Assembly (NCBI GenBank): GCA_947074245.1
Contig: CAMTOW010000017.1
Location: 1-13,727, forward strand
Origin: an uncultured Bacteroidales bacterium
GTDB taxonomy: Bacteria; Bacteroidota; Bacteroidia; Bacteroidales; JAUNSR01
Direction: 5' to 3'
DNA length: 13,727 nt
The notes under the pieces are model-generated. The model had not been told where the DNA came from. It saw only the letters and a list, made by a program, of their open reading frames with translations, and searched no databases. Of the stretch, positions 1 through 7,857 are shown in pieces (position 1 is the stretch's first letter; each line of letters opens with the position of its first letter). Made by a program: the position numbers and the translations under genes.

Positions 1-503
1 AGATTACTCTATTCAATGTGTTTTTATTATCCTCTAGTTATTCCACTACTTCTATTTACCAAGAAACGAGCATTTGACTTATTTTTGAATCAAGTTGATT
101 TTTTGATTCTGTACTGCTAATATTTCCTCTTACACCTTTTTTCAAAGTTTATAGATACGGTTCATGTGAATTCCGTAGATACACTTATACGCATACGCAT
201 ATTTAGGAGTGGCGTACGATTGATCCATATTGCTTTCGTATTGGTATTTAATTACTCAAGAATTATGGTCGATAGAATGAAACGAGATATACTTAAAAGA
301 GCAATCGGTTGGGATTTCTGTAGAGGGTTTGCTTGTGAAATCCTTTCCATTCTTTCTTTCTTTCTTTCTTTCCTCCTTCCCATCTCACCTCTTCTTTTCT
401 CTTCTCCTCCTTTTATCGATTTACTTTCTACCACATAGGGTTTCTTTACCATATTTTAAATAACTGCATTCATAGAATAAGAAAACACCTAATAAGAAAG
501 TAT
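1..503. other. AT-rich region without a convincing gene
   Basis: I see no supportable gene in these 503 bases. All three minus-strand frames meet stops within about 60 bases of the left edge. A plus-strand frame open from base 1 stops at 118-120 and encodes an unremarkable hydrophobic peptide. Two overlapping ORFs of 90 codons (166-438, plus) and 66 codons (252-452, minus) show no family resemblance, and both owe their composition to a pyrimidine tract. The region holds small inverted repeats (87-109 and 156-177), a TTTC microsatellite (350-372) and a polypyrimidine tract (351-414). A TAnnTTTG-like string at 80-87 has no TTG at the right distance, so I do not call it a promoter. No tRNA-like or rRNA-like sequence was recognised. 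Confidence 0.6.
350..414. repeat. TTTC microsatellite within a polypyrimidine tract
   Basis: Five tandem TTTC units occupy 353-372, preceded by a partial unit (TTC, 350-352). The repeat opens a run from 351 to 414 in which only two bases, A382 and A387, are purines. The other strand is correspondingly purine-rich. Short tandem repeats of this kind can change length by slipped-strand mispairing, and homopurine/homopyrimidine tracts can form triplex (H-DNA) structures. Both are general properties; neither is shown here. No start codon or promoter is placed so that a length change would obviously switch a gene. Confidence 0.75.
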
Positions 504-554
504 ATAACAGAAAAGCACCGATACTTACGAGGAAGTCCGGTGCTTTTCTGTTAT
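504..554 (-). terminator. Perfect 17-bp inverted repeat, probable bidirectional terminator
   Basis: The left arm (504-520) and right arm (538-554) are exact reverse complements of 17 bp, separated by 17 nt. The core reads AAAAGCACCG / CGGTGCTTTT, so a run of T follows the GC part of the stem on either strand, as in a bidirectional intrinsic terminator. Inside the loop, ACTT (523-526) and AAGT (533-536) can pair and lengthen the hairpin. It lies 20 nt beyond the stop codon of the S41 protease gene, so it most likely ends the parE-coaD-protease operon. Confidence 0.85.
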
Positions 555-574
555 GGCTGTAAAATAAAAATCGA

Positions 575-2164
575 TTATGGATTTAGCAGTTTGTTGTATG
601 CGCTATCATCGTGAATCAGTTCCAATGCTTTCATATATGATTCGTTTTCTGTATTGATCACCCTGAAATAATCGGATATATCGAATAAGTCGCGGGCTAC
701 CAACGCTTTGATTTGCAAACTGATCAATGATTCGGATTGTTTGAACTGTTCGTCATCTATTTTGATCTTTTCTTTTTCGGCATCATCGCGCAACTGTTTC
801 AGCATTTCGTGAGTTACCTTGAATCCGCTGTCGAAGCTATTGAAATCCGGGTATTTTTTCTTCAGCTCCTGTTGATGATGATCGAAATAGTAAGTTACGT
901 ATTGATTCAATATTCCGTTTGCCACGATATCGCGATGCGCATCCGTATATCTTGTTGTATCAAGCGGAATGAACAGATCGGGCATGATACCTCCGCCGCC
1001 ATAGACCGTACGACCTTTATAAATCGTTTTGAACTTCAATGAATCCGGGAAGTGGATACTGTCTGAGTTGGTCAGCTCGCCACTATTATATCGGTTGATC
1101 AGATCCTTGTTATAATCTTCTACTCCGTTTTCATACGGTTTCTGAATACTACGTCCGGCCGGAGTGTAGTAACGGGAAACGGTCAGTCGCATCATCGATC
1201 CGTCAGGAAGTGGAATCGGACGTTGAACGAGACCTTTACCGAATGTGCGTCTGCCAACGATCAAACCGCGATCAAGATCCTGAACTGCACCGGATACGAT
1301 TTCACTAGCCGATGCGCTCGATTCGTCGACCAAAACAATCAGCTTACCTTGTTTGAATGATCCGTTACTATTGGATAATGCATCTTCGCGAGGAGATTTT
1401 CTTCCTTCCGTATAGACGATCAACTGGTTTGCATCCAGAAATTCGTTTGCCATACCGATAGCGGCATTCAGATAACCGCCTCCGTTTCCTTGCAAGTCCA
1501 GAATGAGATTCTTCATGCCATCGGCTTTCAACTTCTGAAGCGCTTCTACGAACTCTTCCCAAGTAGTAGCTCCGAAACGGCTTACACGGATGTATCCTGT
1601 TTCGCTGTCGGCCATATAAGTGGCATCAATAGAGTAAATCGGAATCTTATCGCGATTGATCCGGAACGTAATCGGCTCTTTGGTTCCGCGACGCAACACG
1701 TCGATCTTTACCTGTGTCCCTTTCGGTCCGCGCAAACGCTTCATGATATCATTGGTCGTCATCTTTACGCCTGCGATAGCCGTATCGTTAACGGCTATGA
1801 TCCGGTCGCCCGCCATCACTCCGACCTTTTCGGAAGGGCCGCCTGCTACCGTATTGATAATAAATAAAGTATCGTTGAGCATATTGAATTGAACACCGAT
1901 TCCGTCGAAGTTTCCTTGAAGGGGTTCGTTCATCTCTTTCACTTCGTCGGCGTTCATATAGGTAGAGTGAGGATCCAGTTCTTTCAACATCCCGATGATG
2001 GCATCCTCTACCAATTTGTTGTCATTTACCGAATCTACGTAAAACTTATCCACGGCGTAAGCTGCGAGATTAAGTTTTCGGAGCGGACTGGTTTCGCTTT
2101 GTGCATTAAGAGTCATTGTGACAAGCGAAGCCATCACAACAAAGAGGATTAAAAATCTTTTCAT
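575..2164 (-). CDS. S41-family C-terminal processing peptidase (PDZ protease)
   Basis: 529-residue serine protease of the Prc/CtpA (MEROPS S41A) type, which cleaves envelope proteins near their C termini. Residues 1-21 form a Sec signal peptide (basic MKR, hydrophobic core, cleavage near NAQ), so the enzyme is exported and probably periplasmic. A PDZ domain spans about 82-165 and should bind the substrate tail. The peptidase domain follows. The SSASASE motif gives nucleophile Ser285 and the TFGKG motif gives general-base Lys310; their 25-residue spacing equals that of the catalytic Ser/Lys dyads in E. coli Prc and plant CtpA. A helical, charged C-terminal region (about 405-525) follows the core. 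The gene is last in an operon, 36 nt after coaD, and is followed by a strong hairpin. The substrate cannot be told from sequence. Confidence 0.93.
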   Translation of the reverse strand: MKRFLILFVVMASLVTMTLNAQSETSPLRKLNLAAYAVDKFYVDSVNDNKLVEDAIIGMLKELDPHSTYMNADEVKEMNEPLQGNFDGIGVQFNMLNDTLFIINTVAGGPSEKVGVMAGDRIIAVNDTAIAGVKMTTNDIMKRLRGPKGTQVKIDVLRRGTKEPITFRINRDKIPIYSIDATYMADSETGYIRVSRFGATTWEEFVEALQKLKADGMKNLILDLQGNGGGYLNAAIGMANEFLDANQLIVYTEGRKSPREDALSNSNGSFKQGKLIVLVDESSASASEIVSGAVQDLDRGLIVGRRTFGKGLVQRPIPLPDGSMMRLTVSRYYTPAGRSIQKPYENGVEDYNKDLINRYNSGELTNSDSIHFPDSLKFKTIYKGRTVYGGGGIMPDLFIPLDTTRYTDAHRDIVANGILNQYVTYYFDHHQQELKKKYPDFNSFDSGFKVTHEMLKQLRDDAEKEKIKIDDEQFKQSESLISLQIKALVARDLFDISDYFRVINTENESYMKALELIHDDSAYNKLLNP

Positions 2165-2200
2165 AATTCCTGGTTTAAATAGCTCGCTGCCCCAACGGTC

Positions 2201-2686
2201 TTATCCGCGCGTGTTCAGTATCTCGCTCAATTGAAGATCATCAGGCACGAATCCCGTTACGTCTTTGTTGTAACGGATCAATTCCCGCACGATCGTCGAA
2301 CTGATGTGGGTGAATTCCGGTTCTGTAAAAAGAATCACGGTTTCCACACCCGATATGGAACGGTTGACGTCAGCTATGGTTTTTTCATATTCGAAATCGT
2401 TGACCGAACGAATCCCGCGTAGGATATAACGAGCGTCTTTTTCCTTTGCGAAATCTACCGTCAGGTAATCATAAGCACTTACGCTCACCTGCGGATTGTC
2501 TTTGTATAGCCGGCTAATCATTCTAACCCGTTCATCCAAGGTGAAGAATGTTCTTTTCGAATCATTAATACCGATGGATATGATAATCTCGTCAAACAGA
2601 TTCAATGCGCGCGCAATGATCGACTGATGACCGATTGTAAACGGGTCGAACGTACCCGGGAATAAAGCAATTCTTTTATTCGACAT
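2201..2686 (-). CDS. coaD: Pantetheine-phosphate adenylyltransferase (CoA biosynthesis)
   Basis: 161-residue cytosolic enzyme that joins 4'-phosphopantetheine and ATP to form dephospho-CoA and pyrophosphate, the penultimate step of coenzyme A synthesis. The nucleotidyltransferase signature is complete. Residues 10-20 read PGTFDPFTIGH, with the T/HxGH motif at 17-20. The LRGIRSVNDFEYE block binds phosphopantetheine and nucleotide, and the ISSTIVRE block near the C terminus is the family's second signature. Length matches the usual 159-165 residues. The start codon lies inside the end of parE (11-nt overlap, 2676-2686), which suggests translational coupling. The S41 protease gene follows after 36 nt. 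Function is secure; there is no sign of damage. Confidence 0.97.
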   Translation of the reverse strand: MSNKRIALFPGTFDPFTIGHQSIIARALNLFDEIIISIGINDSKRTFFTLDERVRMISRLYKDNPQVSVSAYDYLTVDFAKEKDARYILRGIRSVNDFEYEKTIADVNRSISGVETVILFTEPEFTHISSTIVRELIRYNKDVTGFVPDDLQLSEILNTRG

Positions 2687-4535
2687 CTTCTTCTATAACA
2701 AGATTTTCAATAATAAAGTTTTGGCGCTCCATGGTATTCTTACCCATGTAAAATTCGAGTAATTCTTTCACCAGGTCCTCTTTCTTCAGTGTTACCGGAT
2801 CCAGACGGATGTCATCTCCGATAAAGTATTTGAACTCATTCGGAGAGATCTCTCCCAATCCTTTGAATCGGGTGATTTCCGGATTCGCGCCCAGCTTCTT
2901 CACCGCTTTCATACGCTCCTCTTCCGAATAGCAATAGATGGTTTCTTTTTTATTTCGCACCCTGAACAAAGGCGTCTGTAAGATATAGACGTGTCCTTTT
3001 TTGATCAGGTCGGGGAAGAACTGCAGGAAGAATGTGATAAGAAGCAAACGGATGTGCATTCCGTCGACATCGGCATCGGTCGCGATGATCACCTTGTTGT
3101 AACGCAGGTTTTCTAATCCGTCCTCGATGTTCAAAGCGGCTTGCAGCAGGTTGAACTCTTCATTCTCATACACGACCTTACGGGTCAGTCCGAATGTATT
3201 CAACGGTTTACCACGCAAGCTGAACACCGCCTGAGTTTCTACCGAACGGCTTTTGGTGATCGATCCCGAAGCCGAGTCCCCCTCCGTAATGAAGATCGAG
3301 GTATCGTCTCGTTTATCACCTTTCGCGTCGTTGTAGTGGAAGCGGCAGTCCCGAAGTTTCTTATTGTGCAGATTGGCTTTCTTTGCCCGTTCGCGAGCGA
3401 GTTTCGTCACGCCGGCGATTGCTTTTCGCTCTTTCTCCGAGTCCAGGATCTTTTTGAGCATGATCTCGGCCGTCTCGTTGTGCTTATGCAGGTAGTTGTC
3501 GAGTTCTTTTTTCAAAAAGTCTCCGATAAACTTCGAAACGCTCACACCGTCGGGCGCCATATCGCGCGATCCGAGTTTTGTTTTCGTCTGTGATTCGAAC
3601 ACGGGTTCTTCAACCTTTACGCTCACAGCCGCTACCATCCCGTTACGGATATCGGTATAATCGAAGTTTTTCGTATAAAATTCCTTGATGGTTTTGGATA
3701 CGTTCTCGCGGAAAGCCGAAAGGTGGGTACCTCCCTGCGTGGTATGCTGTCCGTTCACGAATGAGTAATACTCTTCGCCGTATTGATTGCTATGAGTGAG
3801 CACGATCTCGATATCCTCTCCTTTCAGATGGATGATCGGGTAAAGCGGTTCGGAGGTCATGTTTTCGTTCAACAAATCCAGCAGACCGTTGCGCGAATAA
3901 AATTTCTTTCCGTTATAATAGATGGTAAGACCCGAGTTGAGGAACGTATAGTTTTTCAACAACGCCTCCACATAAACGTCTTTGTAGAAGTAATCTTTGA
4001 AAATGGTCGCATCGGGAGTGAAGCGTACCATCGTACCGTTCTCTTCGGTCGAAGAGGTGATCGGATTATCCTGAAGGATCTCGCCGCAGCTGAAATCGCT
4101 CGATTTTTCGTTTCCGTCACGATTCGACTGGATGAAGAAATCGGTAGAGAGCGCATTTACGGCTTTGATACCGACACCGTTCAGACCAACCGATTTCTTA
4201 AAGGCTTTCGAGTCGTATTTCGCACCGGTATTCATTTTCGAAGCGACGTCGTTCACCTTATCCAACGGAATACCGCGTCCGAAGTCTCTTACGGTTACGG
4301 AGCCGTCCTGTATGGTTACGTCCACCTGTTTACCGTATCCCATCATATATTCATCGATGGCATTATCCAGCACTTCTTTCAATAAGACATAGATTCCGTC
4401 TTCAGCATGTGTTCCGTCGCCCAGTTTTCCGATATACATACCGGGGCGGCGTCGGATATGCTCTTTCCAATCGAGCGTTCTGATCGCGTCCGATCCGTAT
4501 TCGGCTACTGAGGGTGTATTAGTTGTCTCTTCCAT
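2676..4535 (-). CDS. parE: DNA topoisomerase IV subunit B (type IIA, ATPase subunit)
   Basis: 619-residue ATPase subunit of a type IIA topoisomerase, which pairs with ParC to decatenate replicated chromosomes. The GHKL ATPase domain comes first: RRRPGMYIG (28-36), EVLDNAIDE with catalytic Glu54 (54-62), DFGRGIP (84-90) and the GLNGVGIKA ATP lid (117-125). The transducer domain carries the QTK loop (316-318). The TOPRIM domain has Glu418 (ITEGDSASG) and the metal site Asp487/489/491 (TDADVDG), then RFKGLGE (556-562). I prefer ParE over GyrB because RGKPLNTFGL replaces the usual GyrB RGKILNVE and because of the length; annotation pipelines sometimes label such proteins gyrB. No parC lies in the window. 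It is the first gene of the operon with coaD and the S41 protease. Confidence 0.9.
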   Translation of the reverse strand: MEETTNTPSVAEYGSDAIRTLDWKEHIRRRPGMYIGKLGDGTHAEDGIYVLLKEVLDNAIDEYMMGYGKQVDVTIQDGSVTVRDFGRGIPLDKVNDVASKMNTGAKYDSKAFKKSVGLNGVGIKAVNALSTDFFIQSNRDGNEKSSDFSCGEILQDNPITSSTEENGTMVRFTPDATIFKDYFYKDVYVEALLKNYTFLNSGLTIYYNGKKFYSRNGLLDLLNENMTSEPLYPIIHLKGEDIEIVLTHSNQYGEEYYSFVNGQHTTQGGTHLSAFRENVSKTIKEFYTKNFDYTDIRNGMVAAVSVKVEEPVFESQTKTKLGSRDMAPDGVSVSKFIGDFLKKELDNYLHKHNETAEIMLKKILDSEKERKAIAGVTKLARERAKKANLHNKKLRDCRFHYNDAKGDKRDDTSIFITEGDSASGSITKSRSVETQAVFSLRGKPLNTFGLTRKVVYENEEFNLLQAALNIEDGLENLRYNKVIIATDADVDGMHIRLLLITFFLQFFPDLIKKGHVYILQTPLFRVRNKKETIYCYSEEERMKAVKKLGANPEITRFKGLGEISPNEFKYFIGDDIRLDPVTLKKEDLVKELLEFYMGKNTMERQNFIIENLVIEEDVE

Positions 4536-4563
4536 AAATCTTTGCGTCGCATTTGATAACTCA

Positions 4564-4593
4564 CAAAGTTAACATATTCCCGACGAATAGTAA
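4564..4593 (-). promoter_or_regulatory. Candidate promoter of the parE operon
   Basis: On the minus strand TAACTTTG (4571 to 4564) matches the Bacteroidetes -7 consensus TAnnTTTG. It lies 28 nt before the parE ATG, leaving a leader of about 20-25 nt. The -33 position, 19 nt further up, reads TTA instead of TTG, so only one of the two boxes is good. An AT-only inverted repeat (4595-4612) lies just upstream. Confidence 0.5.
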
Positions 4594-4594
4594 T

Positions 4595-4612
4595 ATTTTA
4601 ACGATTTAAAAT
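4595..4612. repeat. AT-only inverted repeat between the two minus-strand operons
   Basis: ATTTTAA (4595-4601) and TTAAAAT (4606-4612) are exact reverse complements around CGAT. It sits upstream of the candidate parE promoter and downstream of the LytTR regulator gene. It contains no G/C in the stem, so it would be a weak terminator. I see no GC-rich hairpin anywhere in 4536-4671, so some read-through from the regulator gene into parE is possible. Confidence 0.4.
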
Positions 4613-4671
4613 GGCGTGACAGAAGCCGTAAACAGGGGATTTCGGGCGATGATCCGTTCATTTCAGACGAT

Positions 4672-5430
4672 TCATTCGGCCGTATAGCGATTCAGGAATT
4701 CGTTAAATATCTCTTTGTAGCTATCCGAGACAGGGATGTATTCTTTTCCGAAAACGATCCGGTTGCGTTCGATCACGCGGATCTTATCCTTGCGGACGAT
4801 AAACGAACGATGGACGCGGATGAACTCATCCGCAGGCAAAAGCGATTCGATCGATTTCATGCTCAGCCGGCTTACTACGGGATGCGCCTCCCCTTCCAGA
4901 TAGATTTTTACATAATCCTTAAGTCCCTCGATGTAGAGAATGTCGCGAAACCGCACCTGCTGGAGTTTGTATTCCGTTTTTACGAAAAACGAATCCGCGT
5001 CTCGGTTCTTATCCGATGCTTCCTCTTCCGCAACGGGTTCCGGACGGTTCTCCGCTTTCCGGCGAAGCTCAAAAAGCTGATGCGCCTTTTCCGCCGCGTT
5101 GAAGAATTCGGCATAATTGATCGGTTTCAGCAGATAATCGAGCGCATTCACCCGAAACCCCTCCAGCGCGTATTGCTCAAAAGCGGTAATAAATACCACC
5201 GAACAGCTCTTCGGTACATACCGTGCCAGTTCGATCCCGTTCAGTTCGGGCATTTGAATATCCAGAAAAAGCAAGTCGGGTTGCTGCCGGCTGATCTCGC
5301 CCATCGCCTCAACGCTATTGTCGTATCGGCCGATCAGATTGAGAAACGGCGTTTTCCGAACGTAACTTTCCAACAGATCGAGTGCCAAAGGCTCGTCGTC
5401 CACGATGATGCAATTCATTTTATCTGTCAT
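4672..5430 (-). CDS. LytTR-family response regulator
   Basis: 252-residue DNA-binding response regulator of the LytR/AlgR class. The receiver domain (about 5-120) has the acidic pair Asp11/Asp12, phospho-acceptor Asp57 (LFLDIQMP), Thr82 and Lys102. A charged linker rich in Glu and Asp (about 124-146) leads to a LytTR domain (about 147-250; FFVKTEYKLQQVRFRDILYI onward), which typically binds paired direct repeats in DNA. It overlaps the histidine kinase gene by 11 nt and is its evident partner. A second ATG (Met5, at 5418) begins one base after the kinase stop codon and gives the common MNCIIVDDEP start, so the true protein may be 248 residues. It is last in the efflux operon; control of that operon is inferred. 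Confidence 0.92.
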   Translation of the reverse strand: MTDKMNCIIVDDEPLALDLLESYVRKTPFLNLIGRYDNSVEAMGEISRQQPDLLFLDIQMPELNGIELARYVPKSCSVVFITAFEQYALEGFRVNALDYLLKPINYAEFFNAAEKAHQLFELRRKAENRPEPVAEEEASDKNRDADSFFVKTEYKLQQVRFRDILYIEGLKDYVKIYLEGEAHPVVSRLSMKSIESLLPADEFIRVHRSFIVRKDKIRVIERNRIVFGKEYIPVSDSYKEIFNEFLNRYTAE

Positions 5431-6520
5431 AAGGCTGATTCTCTTTATTGGGGTTGGTTGCCGGATATTCGATGACGATCTCGGTCAGGAAGCGATTCCC
5501 CTCCTTTCGGGCGACGAATCGCGCCCGCTGTTTATAGATCAACGCCAGTCTTCGGCGAAGGTTCTCCAGGCCGATGCCCGAACCGCTCCGATCGCTCTCG
5601 TCTTTGGGAAAGTACGAGTTCTCGGTCGTGAAGACCAATCGTTTCGCATCGCTCAGATCCAGCCGGATGTGTACGAACGAGTCGTGTCCGGAGCTCACTC
5701 CGTGTTTGAACGCATTCTCGATCAGCGAGATGAACAGCATCGGGGCGACGGGCAGATCTTCGTTATCTCCCACCACTTCAAATCCGATCTCCACCCGGGC
5801 GCTGAAACGAAGTTGTACCAGCTGGAGGTAGTTGCGGATGAATCCGATCTCCTGTCTTACCGGCACCTCCGTCGGGTTGTTATCGTACAAGACGTAGCGG
5901 AGCAGTTTACTCAACTGATGCACCGCTTCCTGCGCCCGCTCCTGACTGAATCCGATCAGCGAATAGATGTTATTGAGCGTATTAAACAGGAAATGAGGGT
6001 TCAGCTGACTCTTCAGGTTTTTCAGTTCCGTTTCGGCATGCGTCTTTTCCAGATCCTTCCGTTGCGAGTCGGCCTGATACCAGCGTGCCGTCATCTTGAT
6101 GGCTACCGAAAGAGCCGCTGTCAGGATATACAGAATCATATCCCGACTGAATCCGAATACCCATCCCCAACGTCGTTTGAACGGTGGCCCCGGAAAATCG
6201 GCACTCATCGGGAAGAGTACCTTATCGATGATCAGAACAGCGGTTGCGGCGACAAACACCGCAACCACATTGATGACTATGAATTTTCGCAGCTGTTTGT
6301 TGAACAGATACTTATTGATGAGGTAAAAGTAATTCAGATAGAACAAGGCGAGAACGGCGAGCTGACTTAAAAAGAAACGCCAATAGAAATCAAACCAATG
6401 TTCGGCAAACTCCCACGGTATGAAAAGCAGAGGCGAGATGAATACGATCAGCCAGCCGAGCGCATGGATCAGAATCGTCAGATTCCGGTTGGGTTTCTTT
6501 TCAAAATACATGAAGTCCAT
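5420..6520 (-). CDS. LytS-type sensor histidine kinase (His_kinase family)
   Basis: 366-residue membrane sensor kinase, partner of the LytTR regulator. Four hydrophobic segments (about 13-34, 50-68, 80-100 and 124-144) form the membrane part, with no sizeable extracytoplasmic sensor domain. A short coiled-coil (about 150-172) leads to the His_kinase motif LKSQLNPHFLFNTLNNIYSL with phospho-acceptor His176. The ATPase part has the N box LIENAFKHG (Glu268, Asn269) and G box GSGIGLENLRRRL (313-325). This is the compact architecture common to LytTR-linked kinases. The gene follows the MacB-type permease by 67 nt, a gap with no TAnnTTTG element or good terminator, so it is probably cotranscribed with the pump. 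The lack of a sensor domain would fit sensing within the membrane or through the pump itself; that is inference. Confidence 0.92.
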   Translation of the reverse strand: MDFMYFEKKPNRNLTILIHALGWLIVFISPLLFIPWEFAEHWFDFYWRFFLSQLAVLALFYLNYFYLINKYLFNKQLRKFIVINVVAVFVAATAVLIIDKVLFPMSADFPGPPFKRRWGWVFGFSRDMILYILTAALSVAIKMTARWYQADSQRKDLEKTHAETELKNLKSQLNPHFLFNTLNNIYSLIGFSQERAQEAVHQLSKLLRYVLYDNNPTEVPVRQEIGFIRNYLQLVQLRFSARVEIGFEVVGDNEDLPVAPMLFISLIENAFKHGVSSGHDSFVHIRLDLSDAKRLVFTTENSYFPKDESDRSGSGIGLENLRRRLALIYKQRARFVARKEGNRFLTEIVIEYPATNPNKENQPYDR

Positions 6521-6587
6521 TTTTAAATTCCTATTAAAGATAATGGTGTTTCTTTTTTATCCGAACCCTGCCCGGCTGTTATTTCGA

Positions 6588-7814
6588 TTATTCATAACGG
6601 ATCGCTTCGATCGGATCCAGTCTCGATGCTTTTTTAGCGGGATACCATCCGAAAAAGATACCTGTAACCGAACATACCGCGAACGACAGGAATACCGACC
6701 AAGGTTGAATCAGGATCGGCCACGACGCGAATATCTTTACCGCGAGCGATGCCAGAATCCCTACCATCACGCCGATCACGCCGCCCACCAGGCTGAGGAT
6801 CATCGCTTCGATCAGAAACTGGATCAGGATATCCCGCCCTTTCGCCCCGATCGACATACGCAGACCGATCTCCCGGGTGCGTTCGGTTACCGACACATAC
6901 ATGATGTTCATGATCCCGATCCCACCCACCAGGAGTGATATCCCGGCGATGCAAGAGAGTAAGATGGTCATCAGGTCGGTCGTAGAGGTCATCATCGAGC
7001 TGAGCTCCTCTTGCGAGCGCACTTCGAAATCATCGTCGGCTCCCGCTTTGATCTTGTGGTTGAACCGTAAGATCTCTTCAATCTCTTCGACCGCTTTCTG
7101 CGACGACTCCTCATTGATGGCCGAAGCGTAGATTCCCTGCAGGTAATTGATCGCCAACAGTCGTTTTTGCACCGTCGTGTAAGGAGCGATCAGCAGGTCG
7201 TCCTGGTCCATCCCCATGCTGTTGTACCCTTTTGGCTCGAGAATCCCGATGATTTTGAACGGAACCGATCCGAAACGGATGTATTTGCCCATCGGGTCCT
7301 CTCCGTTGGTAAACAGGTTGTCGGCAACGGTCTTCCCGATCAGGCAAACCTTAGCGAAAGTGCGGATATCCTGTTCCGAGAAGAGGTCGCCCTCCTGCAC
7401 CTTGTATTTGCGGATCTCCAGGTAATCCTCGTTCACGCCATACAGGCTCGTCGGCGTATTGTTGGATCCGTACACCACCTGCCCGCTGCTCGAAACCGAA
7501 GGCGAGATAGCCGATATGTATTTGTTTTTGTCGCGTATCGCTTCAAAATCCTCCATTTTCAGGCTCTGCATGGTAGAAGCGTCCTGACGCACCCCGCCCA
7601 TACGCATGCTTCCCGGATGAACCATCAGCATATTCGATCCCATTTCCGAGATCTGAGCGCGTATACTTTGTTTCGATCCCTGCCCGATCGCCAGCATCGT
7701 GATCACCGAAGCCACCCCGATGATGATCCCGAGCATCGTCAGGAATCCGCGGAATTTGTTGGCATTCAGCGCACGGAGCGCGATTTTAAACAGGTTTGTA
7801 AAATTCATCATCAT
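6588..7814 (-). CDS. MacB-type ABC transporter permease
   Basis: 408-residue membrane subunit of a MacAB/YknXYZ-like exporter. The first membrane helix (about 22-44) is followed by a periplasmic MacB core domain (about 46-275), then three helices (about 281-306, 331-359 and 372-392) in an FtsX-like domain. TERTREIGLRMSIGA (310-324) is the conserved cytoplasmic loop that contacts the ATPase, and the C terminus has the typical PAKKASRLDPIEAIRYE. In E. coli MacB the ATPase and permease are one chain; here they are two genes, as is usual in Bacteroidetes and Bacillus. These permeases drive efflux by a periplasmic mechanical stroke. Three successive ATG codons open the frame; the third (MNFTNLFK) is the likeliest start. 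The ATPase gene lies 43 nt upstream. The substrate is unknown. Confidence 0.93.
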   Translation of the reverse strand: MMMNFTNLFKIALRALNANKFRGFLTMLGIIIGVASVITMLAIGQGSKQSIRAQISEMGSNMLMVHPGSMRMGGVRQDASTMQSLKMEDFEAIRDKNKYISAISPSVSSSGQVVYGSNNTPTSLYGVNEDYLEIRKYKVQEGDLFSEQDIRTFAKVCLIGKTVADNLFTNGEDPMGKYIRFGSVPFKIIGILEPKGYNSMGMDQDDLLIAPYTTVQKRLLAINYLQGIYASAINEESSQKAVEEIEEILRFNHKIKAGADDDFEVRSQEELSSMMTSTTDLMTILLSCIAGISLLVGGIGIMNIMYVSVTERTREIGLRMSIGAKGRDILIQFLIEAMILSLVGGVIGVMVGILASLAVKIFASWPILIQPWSVFLSFAVCSVTGIFFGWYPAKKASRLDPIEAIRYE

Positions 7815-7857
7815 GCTGCAATGAGTTTAAGTGTTTGTAAGCGGTTTTCCTCTCCCG

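Noticed and set aside
1..120. Plus-strand frame open from the left edge, possible 3' end of a gene
   Set aside because: Only 39 codons, hydrophobic AT-rich composition with no motif; openness is expected at this base composition.
166..438. Plus-strand 90-codon ORF in the left gene-free region
   Set aside because: No recognisable family; its C-terminal half is simply translated polypyrimidine repeat and it overlaps an equally unconvincing minus-strand ORF (252-452).
4536..4671. Search for an intrinsic terminator after the LytTR regulator
   Set aside because: Only an AT-only palindrome (4595-4612) was found, too weak to call a terminator.
5405..6370. Long plus-strand frame (321 codons) opposite the histidine kinase
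   Set aside because: Antisense shadow; the minus-strand translation has complete H, N and G boxes.
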